Source: Anagrus nilaparvatae
Lineage: Eukaryota; Arthropoda; Insecta; Hymenoptera; Mymaridae
Reading direction: 5' to 3'
Assembly: GCA_022575985.1 (NCBI GenBank)
Contig: JAKSXM010000220.1
Location: 32,215 to 96,214, forward strand
DNA: 64,000 nt
Positions 1 through 13,315 of the stretch are shown here, piece by piece. Position 1 is the first letter of the stretch. Every line of letters begins with the position of its first letter. Position numbers and translations under genes: made by a program. Under the pieces are notes generated by a model. It was not told the origin of the DNA. It saw only the letters and a list, made by a program, of their open reading frames with translations, and did not search any database.

Positions 1-2594
1 GATAAACGATAATGTTGTACTTGTTTTAAATTACTTATCATATTAGAAGTATCATCAAGCCTATTTTGAAGATTTGTGCGTTCTTCTTCTACTTTTAATT
101 CTTGTTCTAAAAAATAATTAAATATGATTAAAAAATAATTAATTATTAAATATAGAAAATGTAATCCATATAATCAAATAATTACCAATTTTATCCAAAA
201 AGTTTGTATCTATGCCTAGCTCAGTTAAAGTTTTTAATTGATCTACATCTACTTTAACTTTTTCTGCTGCAGGTGTATTTGAATTGACATCTTGAGAAGG
301 TTTCTCTAAAAGATTTTTAATTTTTTCTTCTTCTTCTTTTTGTCTTTTTTTCTCGTCTAGCAATTTTTTTGTTTTTCTGTGCTCTCCATCTGTTAAAATA
401 TCCAATAAATCATCAACCATTGTCAAAGTATAATCACAATCTTTAGCAAAATCAAGGATAGATTCTGCATACTGTACGGCATTTTCATCTCCGTACGTCT
501 GATAAACTAAATCTGACTCATCTTTTGTAAGATTTGCAAAAGTTGAATCATAACTTGGGGCATATGATCCAAAAGCACCATAATATAGTGGTTTTATAGG
601 CTTTGACATATTTCTTCTATCATCTCTAAATCCAGCTAATGAACCTGTACCATGACTTAATTTTCCAATTAATTGTCCTAAAGATACAGGTCTTTGATTA
701 GTTCCTGGAATAACACCATCTCCTGGGACAATAATTTGTAAACTTGTTGTTCCATCTTTTTTTTGTCTCAAAAAACCCATTTTTGAACTGACTCTTTTTA
801 AAGTTAATTTGTCAGATGCTATTTTAGAAGCATTTTGGGCTTCTTTTAAAATTTCCTCTGGAGTCATATCATCTGGAATAGCTTCAAATTTTCCCAAGTT
901 AGCTAATTTTATTTTTCTTTGAGTTTCCTTTTTAACTTCTTCCGTTTCTTCAATTTTTTCTTCAGTTTCATTTTCTTTTTCTATTTGCTCTGTACTAACC
1001 ATTGTATCCATAGTATTTGTATCTTCAAATATTAATTCAAATCCTAGCTCTTCTTTAGTTAGTTCTTGCATGTAAGAAAGATTTGGTCTCATTTGTTTTA
1101 ACTTTTCTGGGGTTGTAGATTTCAATCCTACGTGTAGTAACTTTTTGGCAGCTTTGTAATATATTGTATCCGAATGATTGTATGTCATAGCATTATCACA
1201 CATTAACTTAAAGTCACTTACAAATTCATGCAGAGTTTGATAATTATTATCATCTATTTTTTGTTTGATTGTACTGAAATCCATTGGATTTGATATTATT
1301 TGAGAATACCCTGGAGCTATGTTATCTGTAACTGGCCAAGCAAAGAACTGCTGGGGATCTCTTTTTTCCATTGACTTAAGTAAATGTTCTAATAGTCGCT
1401 GCAAAGGGGTTTTTTCTGCTATTTTTTTTAAAACGCAAGTACGTGGCTCCCGATGAGGTGATGAACCACTTGCTGGATTAACTACAGGAACTCCAAGCGG
1501 CCTTTGATCACTATTATTGTTGGGTATGGTTGAACTCATAGGCATAATTTGATGACTCAAGAGTTTCTTTGGTGGTTCAGCTAAACTTTCATCATTGTCA
1601 CCAACAGAATCTTGACTCGATTCTTCTCGTCTTCTTTTTTTTTCTTTGTGATGATGTTTATGGCGCTTATCTTTCTTCTTTTTTTTCTTTTTTAATTTTT
1701 TATGACCTAAATACCTATCAAATTCTGATTCACCTGGTGTTATAGAGTAGTTAAAACCTAATTGCTGTTGATAATGCTGAGACAACATTGTTACGGCTTG
1801 ATGATTTGGAGAGTTACTTTCTGAGTTATCTAAAGAATTACAATTTGCTCCAACTTTTAATATCAATTTTAAACCAGCAGACTTTTCAGTTGTAGGGTAA
1901 AATTCTTCATCTGAAAAACATAAAATGAAAATTTTATTAATAAGATTTTTCATGAAAATAGTTACCCTATGAATTTTAACAGAGACGTATCTGATTTTAA
2001 TTATTAAGCAGAAAGTGAGCAAATTCAAGATGATAATTAAAACAAAAAAAGGGTTATTTATTGAACCACATGGAAGGAAAAATGAATAAAATATAAAACC
2101 TATTTTTTATAACATAACAATGGTCACAATACATATCAACATCGTATCATATACATATCAACTGATGAAGTAGTAATTTTAACAGAAGAAGGAAAGACAT
2201 AATAATAGTAAAAGGAAAAAAGAGGGATAAAAAACAAGAATATTATAAAAAAAAAGAAGATATTTTCCCTCTCCTCTCTCAAATCAGTATGTATAGAAAA
2301 ATATCAAAATTACAAATTAATTCCTGAATGTACTTTAGTAGAATGGTAGAATCTATGCATTTAGTGTATATCTGACATACTGTAATATTATATATATCGT
2401 TTCAAACTATGCAAATATTTACAAGTTTTAAAAAATCTATGAAATTTATGTATAATGCAAAAAAAAATGTTTAGATTGTTTAGAAACCAATTAAAGTTGA
2501 AACCTCTATTCTCTATAAAGAATGATCTTATGCACTTTTCATATTTCTTACCTAATTTATTTCGTTTATGTTTCTTATGTTTTTTTGAGCTCAT
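1..2594 (-). CDS. Brd7-9: Bromodomain protein BRD7/BRD9 (SWI/SNF subunit), three exons visible, 3' end outside window
   Basis: This gene encodes a chromatin reader of SWI/SNF remodelling complexes; the family's bromodomain binds acetyl-lysine in the nucleus. Exon 1 is 2594-2552 and starts MSSKKHKKHKRNKL, the lysine/histidine-rich start typical of BRD7/9, ending at a gtaaga donor in phase 1. Exon 2 is 1910-186, after a tttttcag acceptor; the joined codon gives Asp and then EEFYPTTEKSAGLKLILKVG. Exon 3 runs from 106 past base 1 and reads EQELKVEEERTNLQNRLDDT, matching the family's C-terminal coiled region. In the spliced protein the Lys/His-rich basic stretch is at about residues 85-110. The bromodomain is at about 180-280, with the acetyl-lysine-binding Asn in AMTYN near 259. 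The DUF3512 region, with KPLYYGAFGSYAPSYD, follows. About 624 residues are visible. An uninterrupted reading of exon 2 adds 39 spurious intronic residues at the front and 14 at the back. Confidence 0.93.
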
Positions 2595-5500
2595 ACTTCT
2601 TTCGTGGTTCATCATCATCATAATGAAAACAATGCTTGAATAATAACAATATTATCTAATTTAACACGATAATGACCGATGTTTTAAATTAAACCAAACA
2701 ATATAAACATGTATATGTACACACATAAACAATTTATGACGCGCGTGATTCTCTTTTTTTTACAATTTTTACATTTGACATGTAATGCATATAATGTGTA
2801 AAAACACAAACACAAACATAATTGGCGCAACTATATGCTAGACACGCATAATACACACAGAAATAGATAACGAAAAAAAAAGTAGAGGGAAAAGGGGAAA
2901 TAATATAAATAGTATATAAAAAGGAGTTTGGAGACCATATGCGTGTAATCTGGGTATATATAATGCTCAAACTATAGTTTGTAAATAAACATGCACTATA
3001 TGGAGTATTTATAGAATGAAAATTTCGGAGTCTTTAAAAAATTTAAAAGGAGTTTTTGTTTATAAACATAAATTTTTCTTTTTCAAAGCGACTATTCTAT
3101 ATCTATGCATTACAAGCATTTTGAAAGTATTAAATTTGAAATTTCTTAATTAACCCAATTAAATTTTTATTTAATTAAAGTCACTCATAAGGGGAGACCG
3201 AAACATCTGCAAAAGAAAATAGGTATAATGAAAGTGCATTATTTGGAATTATATTTGGATTCGTACTGCATTATTAATTAAAATTGTAAATTATTTTTTA
3301 AAAATAAAAAAAGTATTTTTATAAAATTAAAATTAATAGGTATATACATAAAAATATTTTAATAAATATAAGTAATTGACAATAATTTTAATTGAGATGT
3401 TCGTACACTTTATGCTAGTACAAAAAGCGCGAAATTCAAAAATAAAGATATGAAAAGTGTTTTAATTTATTTTGGTAAAATTTGAAATTAGCATTTATTT
3501 ATTTAATTTAAGACTGTATAAATTGATTATAATTAAATTTTATTAATTTTTAATGAATATTTTAACGAATGTCTATTATTAACAATTTTTTAATTTTTTA
3601 GTAGATAATATTTGAATAAATGCATAATAAATTTTTACAAAAATCGCGTTGTTAAATACAGTTTAATTGTTTAAATGAAGAAAAGTAATAAAAAAGCAAT
3701 AAAATTTTTATTTTTTTACGATTTGATTATAAAATTATTTTTTTTAGAAAAATGTTTATGAAATTATGCATTTTTTAAAATTAAAATAAAGAAAAAAAAA
3801 ATTTTTTTTAATTTTTTACCAACCATAAATTATTAAAAAAATTTGTTAATATTTTATATATTTTTATATAAAAAATGGATATTATCGAATTTTGCTTTAT
3901 ATGTAGTACACTCCACTCTCACTTATTCTTTTCCTCTCTTCTTCTAGACGCTCTTAATACAAAGAAAACCGGTATTTTATTACTATATGTATATAAAAAA
4001 ATTTTTTTAAAGAAAACTACTATAAAAAAGTTGAAATTAAAATCTAAAAAAATAGTTAATACTAAAATAAATAATTTAAAAAAAAAACTTACCAATTGAT
4101 AAATATTTTCTTCAAAAATTTGTTAAAAATTATTCTCAATTTAGCAATTTTTCTTCAAGGAAGAAAATTATATTGAGTAAAGCCATGATGTGGGGAAGCC
4201 CTCTTAGGTATAAAACACATACAACTAAATGTATTACGTTATATACATATATGTGTTCATATACATACACACACCTTTTTTTACCAAAGTATTCCTCTCC
4301 TCTTACGCGCAGGTCTGCGATTTTATCACATCGTTCTCATGTGTAAAAAATTTTTTTTTTTTACAAACTGTAAGTATAAAAAAATTAATAAAATTTATTT
4401 ACATTGAAAAAAAAATTAAATTATTTATTAATTGGTTTACCTTTAATTTTGACCTAGTTATAAGCTGTAAACATTTTTTTATTATTTGGAATTTTTAAAT
4501 GCAAAATCAGCATTGAAACTTTAACAAGGGTTTCACTGTCTTCCTTTTACTCGATTCTCTTTTTCTCTCGTATGTGTTTTTTAAAATAATTTTTTCCCCT
4601 CCACCTGTAATAAAAAATTCAATCAACATTAAAAAGCATAAAATTATACTGTGGAAAATATTATTGTATTATTTGATAAAAAATAAAAATGAAACCGGCG
4701 TTTAATAAGTTCTGAGTAATATCTAAAATGGAACTTCAAGTTTTTTGCAATATTAATTCGCATTGTTTAATATACAAATAAATAATAGATATTTCCTCAA
4801 ATATTTCGTGTAAAATAGTCATTTTAAAATTACTAAAAATTTTAAATTTATTCTTACAGTTTTTTCATTACCTAATTTAAAAATATTTTGTTTAAAATTA
4901 TATTATTGTTCCATAAAATTCTCTATTTATTTTATTGATTAGCTTATGACGTCTCCGAATTTTCGTTTAACAGTAATTATAGATAAAAGCCAAGTAGTTT
5001 TGGATAATAAAATATTAAAACTAAAATTTATTATTCTTTCTTATTGCTAAAAAAATAAAATAAAAACTAATAAAATTACCTTAATAAACCGAGTGTTGAC
5101 GATCGAAAGTACATTGTAACGCCACCATGAACGAATCGCAATGCGAGTCAGAGGAGTAAACTATTTTTGTAACATGCAATATTTGCAAAAGAGGAGAATT
5201 TTCGCTTGCGCAGAATGGAGGTTTAAAATTCGCCTATTTAAACTTAATGTAGATGCTTCAAGTATGCTTCAAGTATGAAGAAATACCAATAGAAAAGTTT
5301 TTAGAAAAGCTAGTCTAAAATTATGAAATCGTATAATTTTGGCTAACAAATGTATCTGCGAATGAATCCGAAGAAAAATTAAAATTTTTAAAGTAGACAT
5401 GTTCATATACAGAAGAAAAAGTTCAACGATCGATATTAATTTTTCATGTACTTTTGTACTCATGTACAAAATTTTATTAAAAAACATGTATACTTTTGGT

Positions 5501-5808
5501 TCCTAGGAAGTGACAAATGCACCTGTCGCCCCCTTCCCCCCGCTGGATCCACTACGCTGTGGCAACCAAGATGGTAAAAGGTCTGTTAATGGTTGTTTAG
5601 GTCGCTGGTTGATTTGAAATGCAAGGCTTGGCTCTTGCGAAATTCGTCTAAATTATTTGAATAAGCAAAAAATATTCATTTAGCAATATCCGCAAACCAT
5701 AAGGAGTCGCTAACATAAAAAATGAGATTTATCCTGTTAAATAGGTTTTCGGAAATAATGATTACAAATTCGAAGATATATCGTGAATGAAAAACCATTC
5801 AAATAATT
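2595..5808. other. Intergenic, AT-rich, no gene seen
   Basis: This stretch lies upstream of the BRD7/9 start and should hold its promoter and 5' UTR, but I can point to no clear core element. The short open frames here have homopolymer-like composition and no recognisable protein. At about 5450-5570 there is a short repeat fragment ending in a C-rich CGCCCCCTTCCCCCCG tract. It shares the acatgtatac...ggttcc context with the fragment near 9783-9900. Confidence 0.6.
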
Positions 5809-5812
5809 TTAA

Positions 5813-7371
5813 CTCATTAACGCCGGGACGGAGAGTTTTGGAAGTGCGCAAAAATAAATATATTCCCGTATAGATAAGTGGCTAAAAAGATTTCAGAATT
5901 TGACATTAAATTTCACCTACAATCCTTAAATATACCCTAAAAACAGGGGTGGAAGGTGTAGATCAGGCATTATTAGGAAATGATTGAAAAATCAATGAAA
6001 AAAGTATCCAATTTTATTGAAAAATGTTTGAAAATCATATTTTTTATGTTAGTTTAAGTAAACTACGTATACATTGAGGTCTCATTCATTTATCCCTATT
6101 TACAATCCTTAAAAGGCGGATAGGGGTGGTATTCCAGTCAAAATATAGGTTTGGTTGTATTATCACTGGCGAACACCAGATTTGCTCTACTATAAGTTTT
6201 TTGGGTTGCTGAACATAAAAATCGGGGTCATTTGGCAGAGAGATTAAGGCTTCGCCCTTAAATTTTCAAAACCTACCCTCCAAAAGAGGTTTTTTTTACA
6301 TATTTACACTTTGAACGCTCAGATTTGCACCATACAGGTTTTATGGGTCGCTGAACAAGAATCTTGACTTCTTTTTCATAAATAATTAAAATTGCACCAC
6401 TAAATTTTTTAAAACTACCCCCGAAAAGGGGGGGTTTTTTCTATTTTTGTACTTTTAGCATCCAAGATATGCCCATATAAGTTTTATGAATCGCTAATCA
6501 AGAATTTCGACTCCTTTTCATAAATATTCAATATTTCACCCTTAAAATAGCTAAAACTAACCCTAAAAGGGATGTCTTTCTTATTTTCGCATTTTGAGCG
6601 TCTAGGATATGCCCATATAAGGGGTGGTTTTAGCTATTTTAAGGGTGAAATGTGAAATATTGAATATTTATGAAAAAGAAGTCATAATTCATGATTAGCG
6701 ATCCAAAAAACCAATATGGGCATATCCTGGATGCTAAAAGTACGAAAATAGCAAAAACACCCCCTTTTCGGGGGTAGTTTTAGCCAATTGAGGGGTGAAA
6801 TTTTAATTATTTATGAAAAAGAAGTCGAAATTCTTGATCAGCAACCCAAAAAACCCGAATGGTGAAAATCCGAGCGCTCAAAGTGCGAATATATAAAAAA
6901 AACCTATTTTTGGGGGTAGTTTTTGTAAATTTAAGGGTGAAGCCCAAATTCCTCTGCCAAAGGACCCCGATTTTCGTGTTCAGATACCCAAAAACCTATA
7001 GTAGAGTAAATCTGGTGTTCGCCAGTGATAAACACCCCTATCTACCTTTTAAGGGTTGTAAATAGGGCCAAAATGAATGAGACTTCAATGTATACGAAGT
7101 TTACTTAAATTGACATAAAAAATATTATTTTCAAACATTATTCAATAAAATTGGATACATTTTTCATTGATTTTTCCAAACATTTCCTAATAATGCCTGA
7201 TCTACCCCTTTCATCCCCGTTTTTAGGGTATATTAAAGGGTTGTAAGTGAAAACTAATGTCAGATTCTGAAAGATCGTGAAATTTTACCAAATTGGTGAA
7301 CTTTATTGCCACTTATCTATAAGGGAATATATTTATTTTTGTTCACTTCCAAAACTCTCGGGGTTAATAAG
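5813..7371. mobile_element. Foldback (giant MITE) element, about 1.56 kb, TTAA target duplications
   Basis: The two halves are inverted copies of each other along nearly the whole length. The left end reads CTCATTAACGCC and the right end, reverse-complemented, CTTATTAACCCC. Both are flanked by TTAA (5809-5812 and 7372-7375), the target-site choice of piggyBac-type transposases. Each arm holds diverged units of about 150 bp with recurring phrases such as TTTTGGGTCGCTGA, TTCACCCTTAAA and ACTACCCC. The centre is near 6618. No transposase frame is present, so it is non-autonomous. The short open frame at 6859-7065 lies within the arm and is not a gene. Assignment to the piggyBac superfamily rests on the TTAA sites alone. 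Confidence 0.8.
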
Positions 7372-7375
7372 TTAA

Positions 7376-9590
7376 ACTGGTAAAAACCACCCCAAGGTTT
7401 TTGTACTAACAGCTCTGTTGTACAATTCTTAGGTATCGTTTCACTTGTGATAAAAATTTTAACAAAATTGTAATAAATACAGATATCATGTAGGCGCCTT
7501 GTTAATGTAGGCTTTGTTTACACAGACTGGTTACAGAAGTTTTATTTCTTCGATCTGATTCATAAAAGGGCTCGTAATCATATATTATACTCGTAATTGA
7601 TGTAATTCCTAATTATTCCGCGAAGTTTGAAATTACGATAACATTCACAAAAAAAATAATTTTTAGTTTTTTTTATAATGATTATATTTTGATATATAGA
7701 TTTCTGGATTTTTACCCATTATGAATATTTCATTGCTTGTGGAACCACAGTACTCATAATATTTTTTTGCAATATTTTTATTGTTCAATCATTCAAATTG
7801 AATAAATATGGCTTTTTTCACATTTAAAAAATATTTATCACTAATTTTGTTTCTGCACTTTTGATCCCCTAGATATTAAAAAAGTACATACGAAATACGT
7901 AATATGATTTTCTGAAATTTTCAAACTTGAAATTTTTTTCTCGGTTTCTTCTCAAAAATCAAAATAGTTTCAAAAAACCAATAGGAATCTTTTCTCGAGG
8001 CAGATCTGTCTTGAGGCTTAAATATACAGTATAAGATTTGAAGAAAAAAAAATTTCTTTCAGAGTTACCTAATAAATCCAAAAATATAAAATAACACTAA
8101 AAATACAAGGTTTCTCTTAGAATAAAATTAAAAGTGAAAAAAATGCATATCATAAATTTTTTATAGTAAAATATTTATTATGTATGTGTTATACTTTTAA
8201 ATAGAACATAGTCATTTTTTATATCTAAAATACTTAGTTTTAGTACTACATAGCTTCAATATGAAAAGAAAAATATATGTGATATTAATATTCCATTGGT
8301 GCTCAAATGTTTTTATGTTAGACATTTTCAACGTGATAAGAATATTATTTTAAATAAACCTCAAAAAAAAAATTGGCATTCAAAAGTCTTCAGGGATATA
8401 TCATTTATATAAAATATAAGCATTCAAAAATTTATGTTAAAAACAAAAAAATTTCTTTTACTTTTTTTCATATTAGGTAATTTGAATGAAGTTCAGACTT
8501 TAACTGTTAAAACATGAATTTCTTGAATAAAGCGCCATATCTTAATTGAGTAACTTGATTTTAATCAATTATGTATTAACAATATTGGTACATTATTATT
8601 AACTACTGGAAAATTGGTAAAATGTAAAAATTTTTGGCGATTTTTATTTACTGTTTTTGAAAACATGGCTTCAAAACAATGAAAACAGCCAGAAACTAAA
8701 AAATATTAATTTAAAAGATTTTTGTGATATTTTTAATTTATTAAAGTTTTATTTTGTACTAAAAGTAAAGCTTAAAAAGCTTTGAACATGAAATTTTGAT
8801 ATGAAGGTGAAATGGTCAAAGAGATATTTCTTGAAATAATTATTGAAATTTTTAAAACTTTACATTTGCTTAAGATTTCACTGGCTAAATTGAACTCCTT
8901 AAGAATAAGTCCATCTTACCCCAGAAGTTTAATTAATCTAAAAATCTTTATTTTTGCCTAAGTTTCCATTTTTAGTAAATAATATTTCCCTTTTCTCAGT
9001 TAGTATATATTATATAATCTTCAGTTTTGAACGAAAAACAAAATTTAATATTTTCAAAAAGTTTAATCTTGCTTTTCTAAAATTCAAGTTTCTAAATCTG
9101 ACATTTTTCTAAGTTAGATTATTGAATCTTGTTAGATCATAATGTATCCCAAGAATTTTTGGTAAAGAAAAAAATTAATGCACATACGACATACGTACAG
9201 ATTTCAGAGCTACAAAATTATCTAAACTTTTTTTAAAAACTCAGCTTGCAAGCTCTGTCACCTGCTGCCATCTAAAGTCAATAAATGGATTAATTTATTT
9301 CGAAACACAATAAGTATAAACTCTCATTCTTATAATAACAAATTTTACTCATTTAAAAATTTAAACTTATGATATTTAATATTAAATATCAAAAATTCCT
9401 TTTATTTTAATAATACAGTTTAACTTACATTAATAAATATCAAGTGTTTAAGTACATTTCAAAATAATAAATAAATAACCATTTTTTAAATTTATATATA
9501 AGCAATTCTTTGTGAAACTGACCTAAAAATATCTGACCCTAAAAATGTGTCTGGTAATCTGATAAGCCAGGTTAATCTGGCTTCATTATT
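7376..9590. other. Intergenic, AT-rich, no gene seen
   Basis: No supported exon or RNA gene. The segment around 7500-7560 (tttacacagactggttacag...) resembles the sequence just right of the 55344-55842 element (tttacacaaaccggttataag), so it is probably the relic of another dispersed repeat. Confidence 0.5.
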
Positions 9591-9900
9591 CAGAGGCGGA
9601 TCTAGAAAATTTTTTGGGGGGATCATTTCAATCAAATTACAAATTACAAAAAATTTTCTAAAAAAGGTCCTTAAAATTTTTTTGGGGGGGTCAATTTGAA
9701 AATTTGGTTTTGTGTAAATTTTTTTGAAATTTTTCGAATTTCTAAATAAAGCTAGAAAAATTTTTAAATTGTACATGGGATCAGCAGTGGATCCAGAAAT
9801 TTTCTCAAGGAGGGGTAAATTCAGTAAAAATTATACAACATTTTATTAAAGAAACATGTATACATTTTTGGTTGTTAACCCCATCGCCCCCCACTGGACC
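9591..9900. repeat. Dispersed repeat fragments with GGCGGATCTAG / CAGTGGATCCAG ends
   Basis: Two adjacent pieces begin with similar phrases (AGAGGCGGATCTAGAAA at about 9591 and CAGTGGATCCAGAAA at about 9785). They carry G-rich tracts and end with CCCCCCACTGG near 9890, which looks like an inverted terminus. Related phrases occur at about 5500-5555 and 62010. These look like decayed DNA-transposon ends. The 94-residue open frame on the minus strand here is made of this repeat and is not a gene. Confidence 0.5.
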
Positions 9901-10207
9901 CGGAACTGAATGGGACTTGTAAAATCTAAATTTCCCCAGAAATATGCCATAATTTTTTTCTTTAAATGTAAAAGAAAACCGAAATCGGGAATATTGGAAA
10001 AACTAATTTTTTTTTAAAGAAGTGGAATTCTTAAAAAACATAATGTGTAGCTAAGTTTAGAAGTTTTAGAAGTTTCTTTTACATAGTATATTACAAACCA
10101 AAGAAAATTTTAGTTTCATTGGTTGCATCTTTATTTTCTGCTTACTTTCAGAAGACAAATGCACGAAAACAAAAATATTATAAATTTAGATAGCAGAATA
10201 AAGGCTA

Positions 10208-10505
10208 CTTCCGGACAAGTACAGTGATTTGGCCCCCGGAACCTCACTGAACTTACCTAAGTAGTTGCATTCAAAAAGTTATCAAAATACTCACTGATTC
10301 CCGTTGGAATTACACCTCTAGACCACGACAGGTCACCGAAAAACCATTCCTTGGGGGTTTCTTAGATTTTATTTAATTTCTCCGACCCATAAAAAGATAA
10401 TACTCTGCCCATAGGCTGGAAAACTTAACATTTCATTGTTTTTCAAGAAAAATTTTTTGGGAGCCTATAGGCCCTATAGGCCCTCCTTAAGACCCCGAAA
10501 TATAA
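10208..10505. repeat. Partial copy of the 30072-30562 foldback element
   Basis: The sequence from CCGGACAAGTACAGTG onward follows the left arm of the element at 30072. The shared phrases include TTGGCCCCCGGAA, the CTCACTGATTCC block and AAGACCCCGAAATATAA. The right arm is missing or decayed beyond recognition. Sequence identity was judged by eye only. Confidence 0.6.
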
Positions 10506-10804
10506 TTTTAAAAGTAAAAGTACTAGCCTTTATATTTTGACTCTTCAAGCCTTTATAATTTTAAGTAAAAAAATTTTACTCCGAATTCTTTATTCTACAC
10601 CCCTTTATCGAAATGATTGTAAGCCCCTAAACTTAAATTACTCTAAATCGAAAAAATTTTAAGCCCTAAATCGAAATTATTTTAAGTCCGTTTGACCTTT
10701 CTATGTTAAAATCGACAAAAAAATTATGAGCCCAATTAAATGAAACAGTTTCTCCAAATTTTCGGGCACCCTTGAGAATTTTCTTTAAAAATTGGTTGCT
10801 GATT

Positions 10805-11101
10805 TAAACTTCGCAGAAAATTTTGTGGGATCGGTGGTTCCAACCCAGGCGTTGGATGGTTACAATCTCTCGCAAGTGAAGGGAGAAAGCCTCGATTCAT
10901 ATATAAGGCGAAATATAAGAAGGCGATAGAGTGTAGTTGTCATATGGAGCAACTACATGACATATCTGATGATGCCCTATGGTGGCGGTGGGGCGAAACG
11001 ACTATGAGGAAAGGCGTGAATTCCTCTTTTTCAATGAAGCCTACAATTTTTTTGTCCATTTTTAGTGCAAGTTACTGGCTTTATACTAATAGAGGCATGA
11101 A
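10805..11101 (+). other. Coding-like island of unknown origin, probable transposon relic
   Basis: This stretch has clearly higher complexity and GC content than its surroundings. One frame, from about 10805 to the TGA at about 11101, stays open for nearly 100 codons and includes GIGGSNPGVGWLQSLASEGR and HMEQLHDISDDALWWRWGET, followed by MRKGVNSSFSMKP. I do not recognise a family. There is no upstream start codon in frame, so it could be an exon, a tail of a retroelement or a chance frame in an untranslated repeat. Confidence 0.3.
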
Positions 11102-12317
11102 GAAATGAAACCAAAAGGCAAAAACTGACTAGATTTTTTCAAAATTTGAAAAACTGCAGCCATTTTTAAACCTTTGAACCTAGGAATTCGAAAATTGGGC
11201 ATTTTATATTTTCCCAATCCGAACACAAATCGTTCTAACCCCCAAGCTCAAAGCTTTTTATAAGTTCATTTTCACCAAGAATTGCTCACATTACATGAGT
11301 CATCAAGTTAAAAACAAACGCATTCGTTTAATATACATTATTATTATTTAATCGCGCCTTTTTTTATAACAATAACAATAAAAAAAGAGGAAGAAAAAGA
11401 AGAAGAAGAAGAAGAAGAAATGATCATTTTGTGTGTAGTACTTATAAGACTTATAATATACAAGTATTTATTATTATTATTATTGGCCTTGCTTTGTTCA
11501 TTTATATAAAAAAAATGCACTTTAATATACTTTATTTAATACTTTTGATTTTTTATTTTATTTCTTTTGGCCTTTTTAAAAAAATAAAATACAGTCTTCT
11601 TTTACAATTCTTTTAATGCATATGTATAGGAGAAAAAAGACTTTTTACGCTTTCACTTCATTTTTTGAAATTTTTGCAACACGCATGATAATTTTATCAT
11701 TTTTTAAAATACAGTGAATAGAATTCAAATTTATTTATCTGCGAATTTTTGTGAAATGAAAATTTATAATTATATTATTTTATTTACATAAAATGTAGAA
11801 GAAGTGGGTGTTGAATATCAAATATTGTAGAATAATAATAAAAAAAAAAACAAATGTGCATGGTGTTTAACTTGAGAGAAAAGATAATTATTATCAGTTT
11901 TATATGAAAATAATACAGAGAAATAAATAAATCATATGTCATACAGTTAATTTATATTAGTTTGGGCATAATTTTTAAAATGCTTAATTTGCTATTGAAA
12001 TTTTTAGGTTTTTGATTGTTTTATCGAAACAAGAAATTTTTTAGATTTGCATTCCATAGAATGACAAGTTTTAGAAAAGATTAAATTTTAGGCTCTATTA
12101 CTATATTATTTATCATTATTTTGATTAAAATTTTAAAAGCAATGAAATAAAAATTAAATTCAAAATTAATTAATTTTAGGAAACTTAGAAATTGTTTATA
12201 TTGATGATCTAAAATTGTGAAATTCTTTTTTGACAAATTCTTTTTTGACAGCATTTAATTTTTTTTTCTACTAACTCTAAATTCTTAAAAAAAGTAGCCA
12301 GGGCAATCTACACATAT
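11102..12317. other. Intergenic, simple repeats only
   Basis: Contains a (GAA)n run at about 11398-11419 and a TTA-rich run at about 11466-11483. The open frame across them is low-complexity. No gene or element end was recognised. Confidence 0.5.
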
Positions 12318-12693
12318 TAGGCTGGCCATTATTTCAAAAAAATTTTTTTAGGTTGATTTTTATATCTTCTTTTTATGTATAGGCGTGAAAGAGGTTTATC
12401 AGAATATCAGTTCCTAAAAATAAAAAAAAATTTTTTTTGAATGTTATAAGAAAAAATTTTAAAAGCTTGAATCTCAAATTTTTTGCTTCCTTAGCCAATA
12501 ATTTCTTTTCCAATATCAGAGCTTGCATCTAAAATTTTAAATTCACCAAAAATATTTCACAATTTTTTTTTTGGATGTGCAGCAGTTTCTATTTTTAGAA
12601 TCGAAAATTTTCTGAGCTTTCAACAAATTTCAGAAAACCTCAAAAGCTCTAAAATTTCACCAGCAAAAATCAAAAAAAATAATGCCCAGTCTA
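12318..12693. mobile_element. Possible hAT-type MITE, about 376 bp
   Basis: The left end is TAGGCTGGCCATTATTT and the right end, reverse-complemented, is TAGACTGGGCATTATTT. The TAGACTGG start is shared with the 2.15-kb foldback at 48162. The 8-bp flanks on the two sides do not match, so either the element is old or I have placed the ends wrongly. Confidence 0.45.
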
Positions 12694-13233
12694 ATATATT
12701 TACGTAAATAAGTAAAAACACGTGCGCGAATTTTATTTCTTTTGCGTAAATATGTATCGTGCGTATGAGACATATTTTTAAATATGTATGGGTGAAATAT
12801 ATATATATATATATATAGCAGTGTATATATAATCGTTTATAAATATAGGGTTTATGTATTATTATTATTATTTTTTTTTAACCAAAGGAGTGTTACATCG
12901 AATGTCGATTGGTTCATAACCCGATGTATACGAACGTTAGCTTAACGTTCTTCATTATTCTTGAAGACATAATAAAGTAAGGATTTATCCATTATTGTGT
13001 TTAATATTTGCATTAGTGATTTTTTTTAAATTACCAAATTTAAGAGAAAATGTCGATATTTAAAAAAGTGCGGGAAATTTAAGAATTAAAAAAAAATTTT
13101 TATTTAATCTCATTTTTAAAGTTTGTGTGGGTTTTATTGTGTGATTTTTGAAAAAACAAGTGTGTTTAAATTAAACAGTGATTTTAAGTAATAAATTATT
13201 TATTTGTGTTTATTAAAAAAAAAAATATAAAAA

Positions 13234-13315
13234 ATGCCTGAAAGATTCAAGGTGACATTGACAGGCACATCAAAACCATACAAAATAGTTAAAAGTCAAG
13301 CTGAAACTCACAACA
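13234..13315 (+). CDS. First coding exon of an unidentified gene
   Basis: ATG opens MPERFKVTLTGTSKPYKIVK followed by SQAETHN, then a strong GTAAGT donor after one extra base (phase 1). An in-frame TAA two codons upstream fixes this ATG as the first possible start, and its context (aaaATGc) suits an insect initiator. Codon and amino-acid makeup differ sharply from the flanking AT-rich DNA. An inverted CCAAT box (cgattggttc) lies at about 12907 upstream. I do not recognise the protein and assign no function. The next compatible exon I can find is at 42962-43018, giving an intron of about 29.6 kb. Confidence 0.7.
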
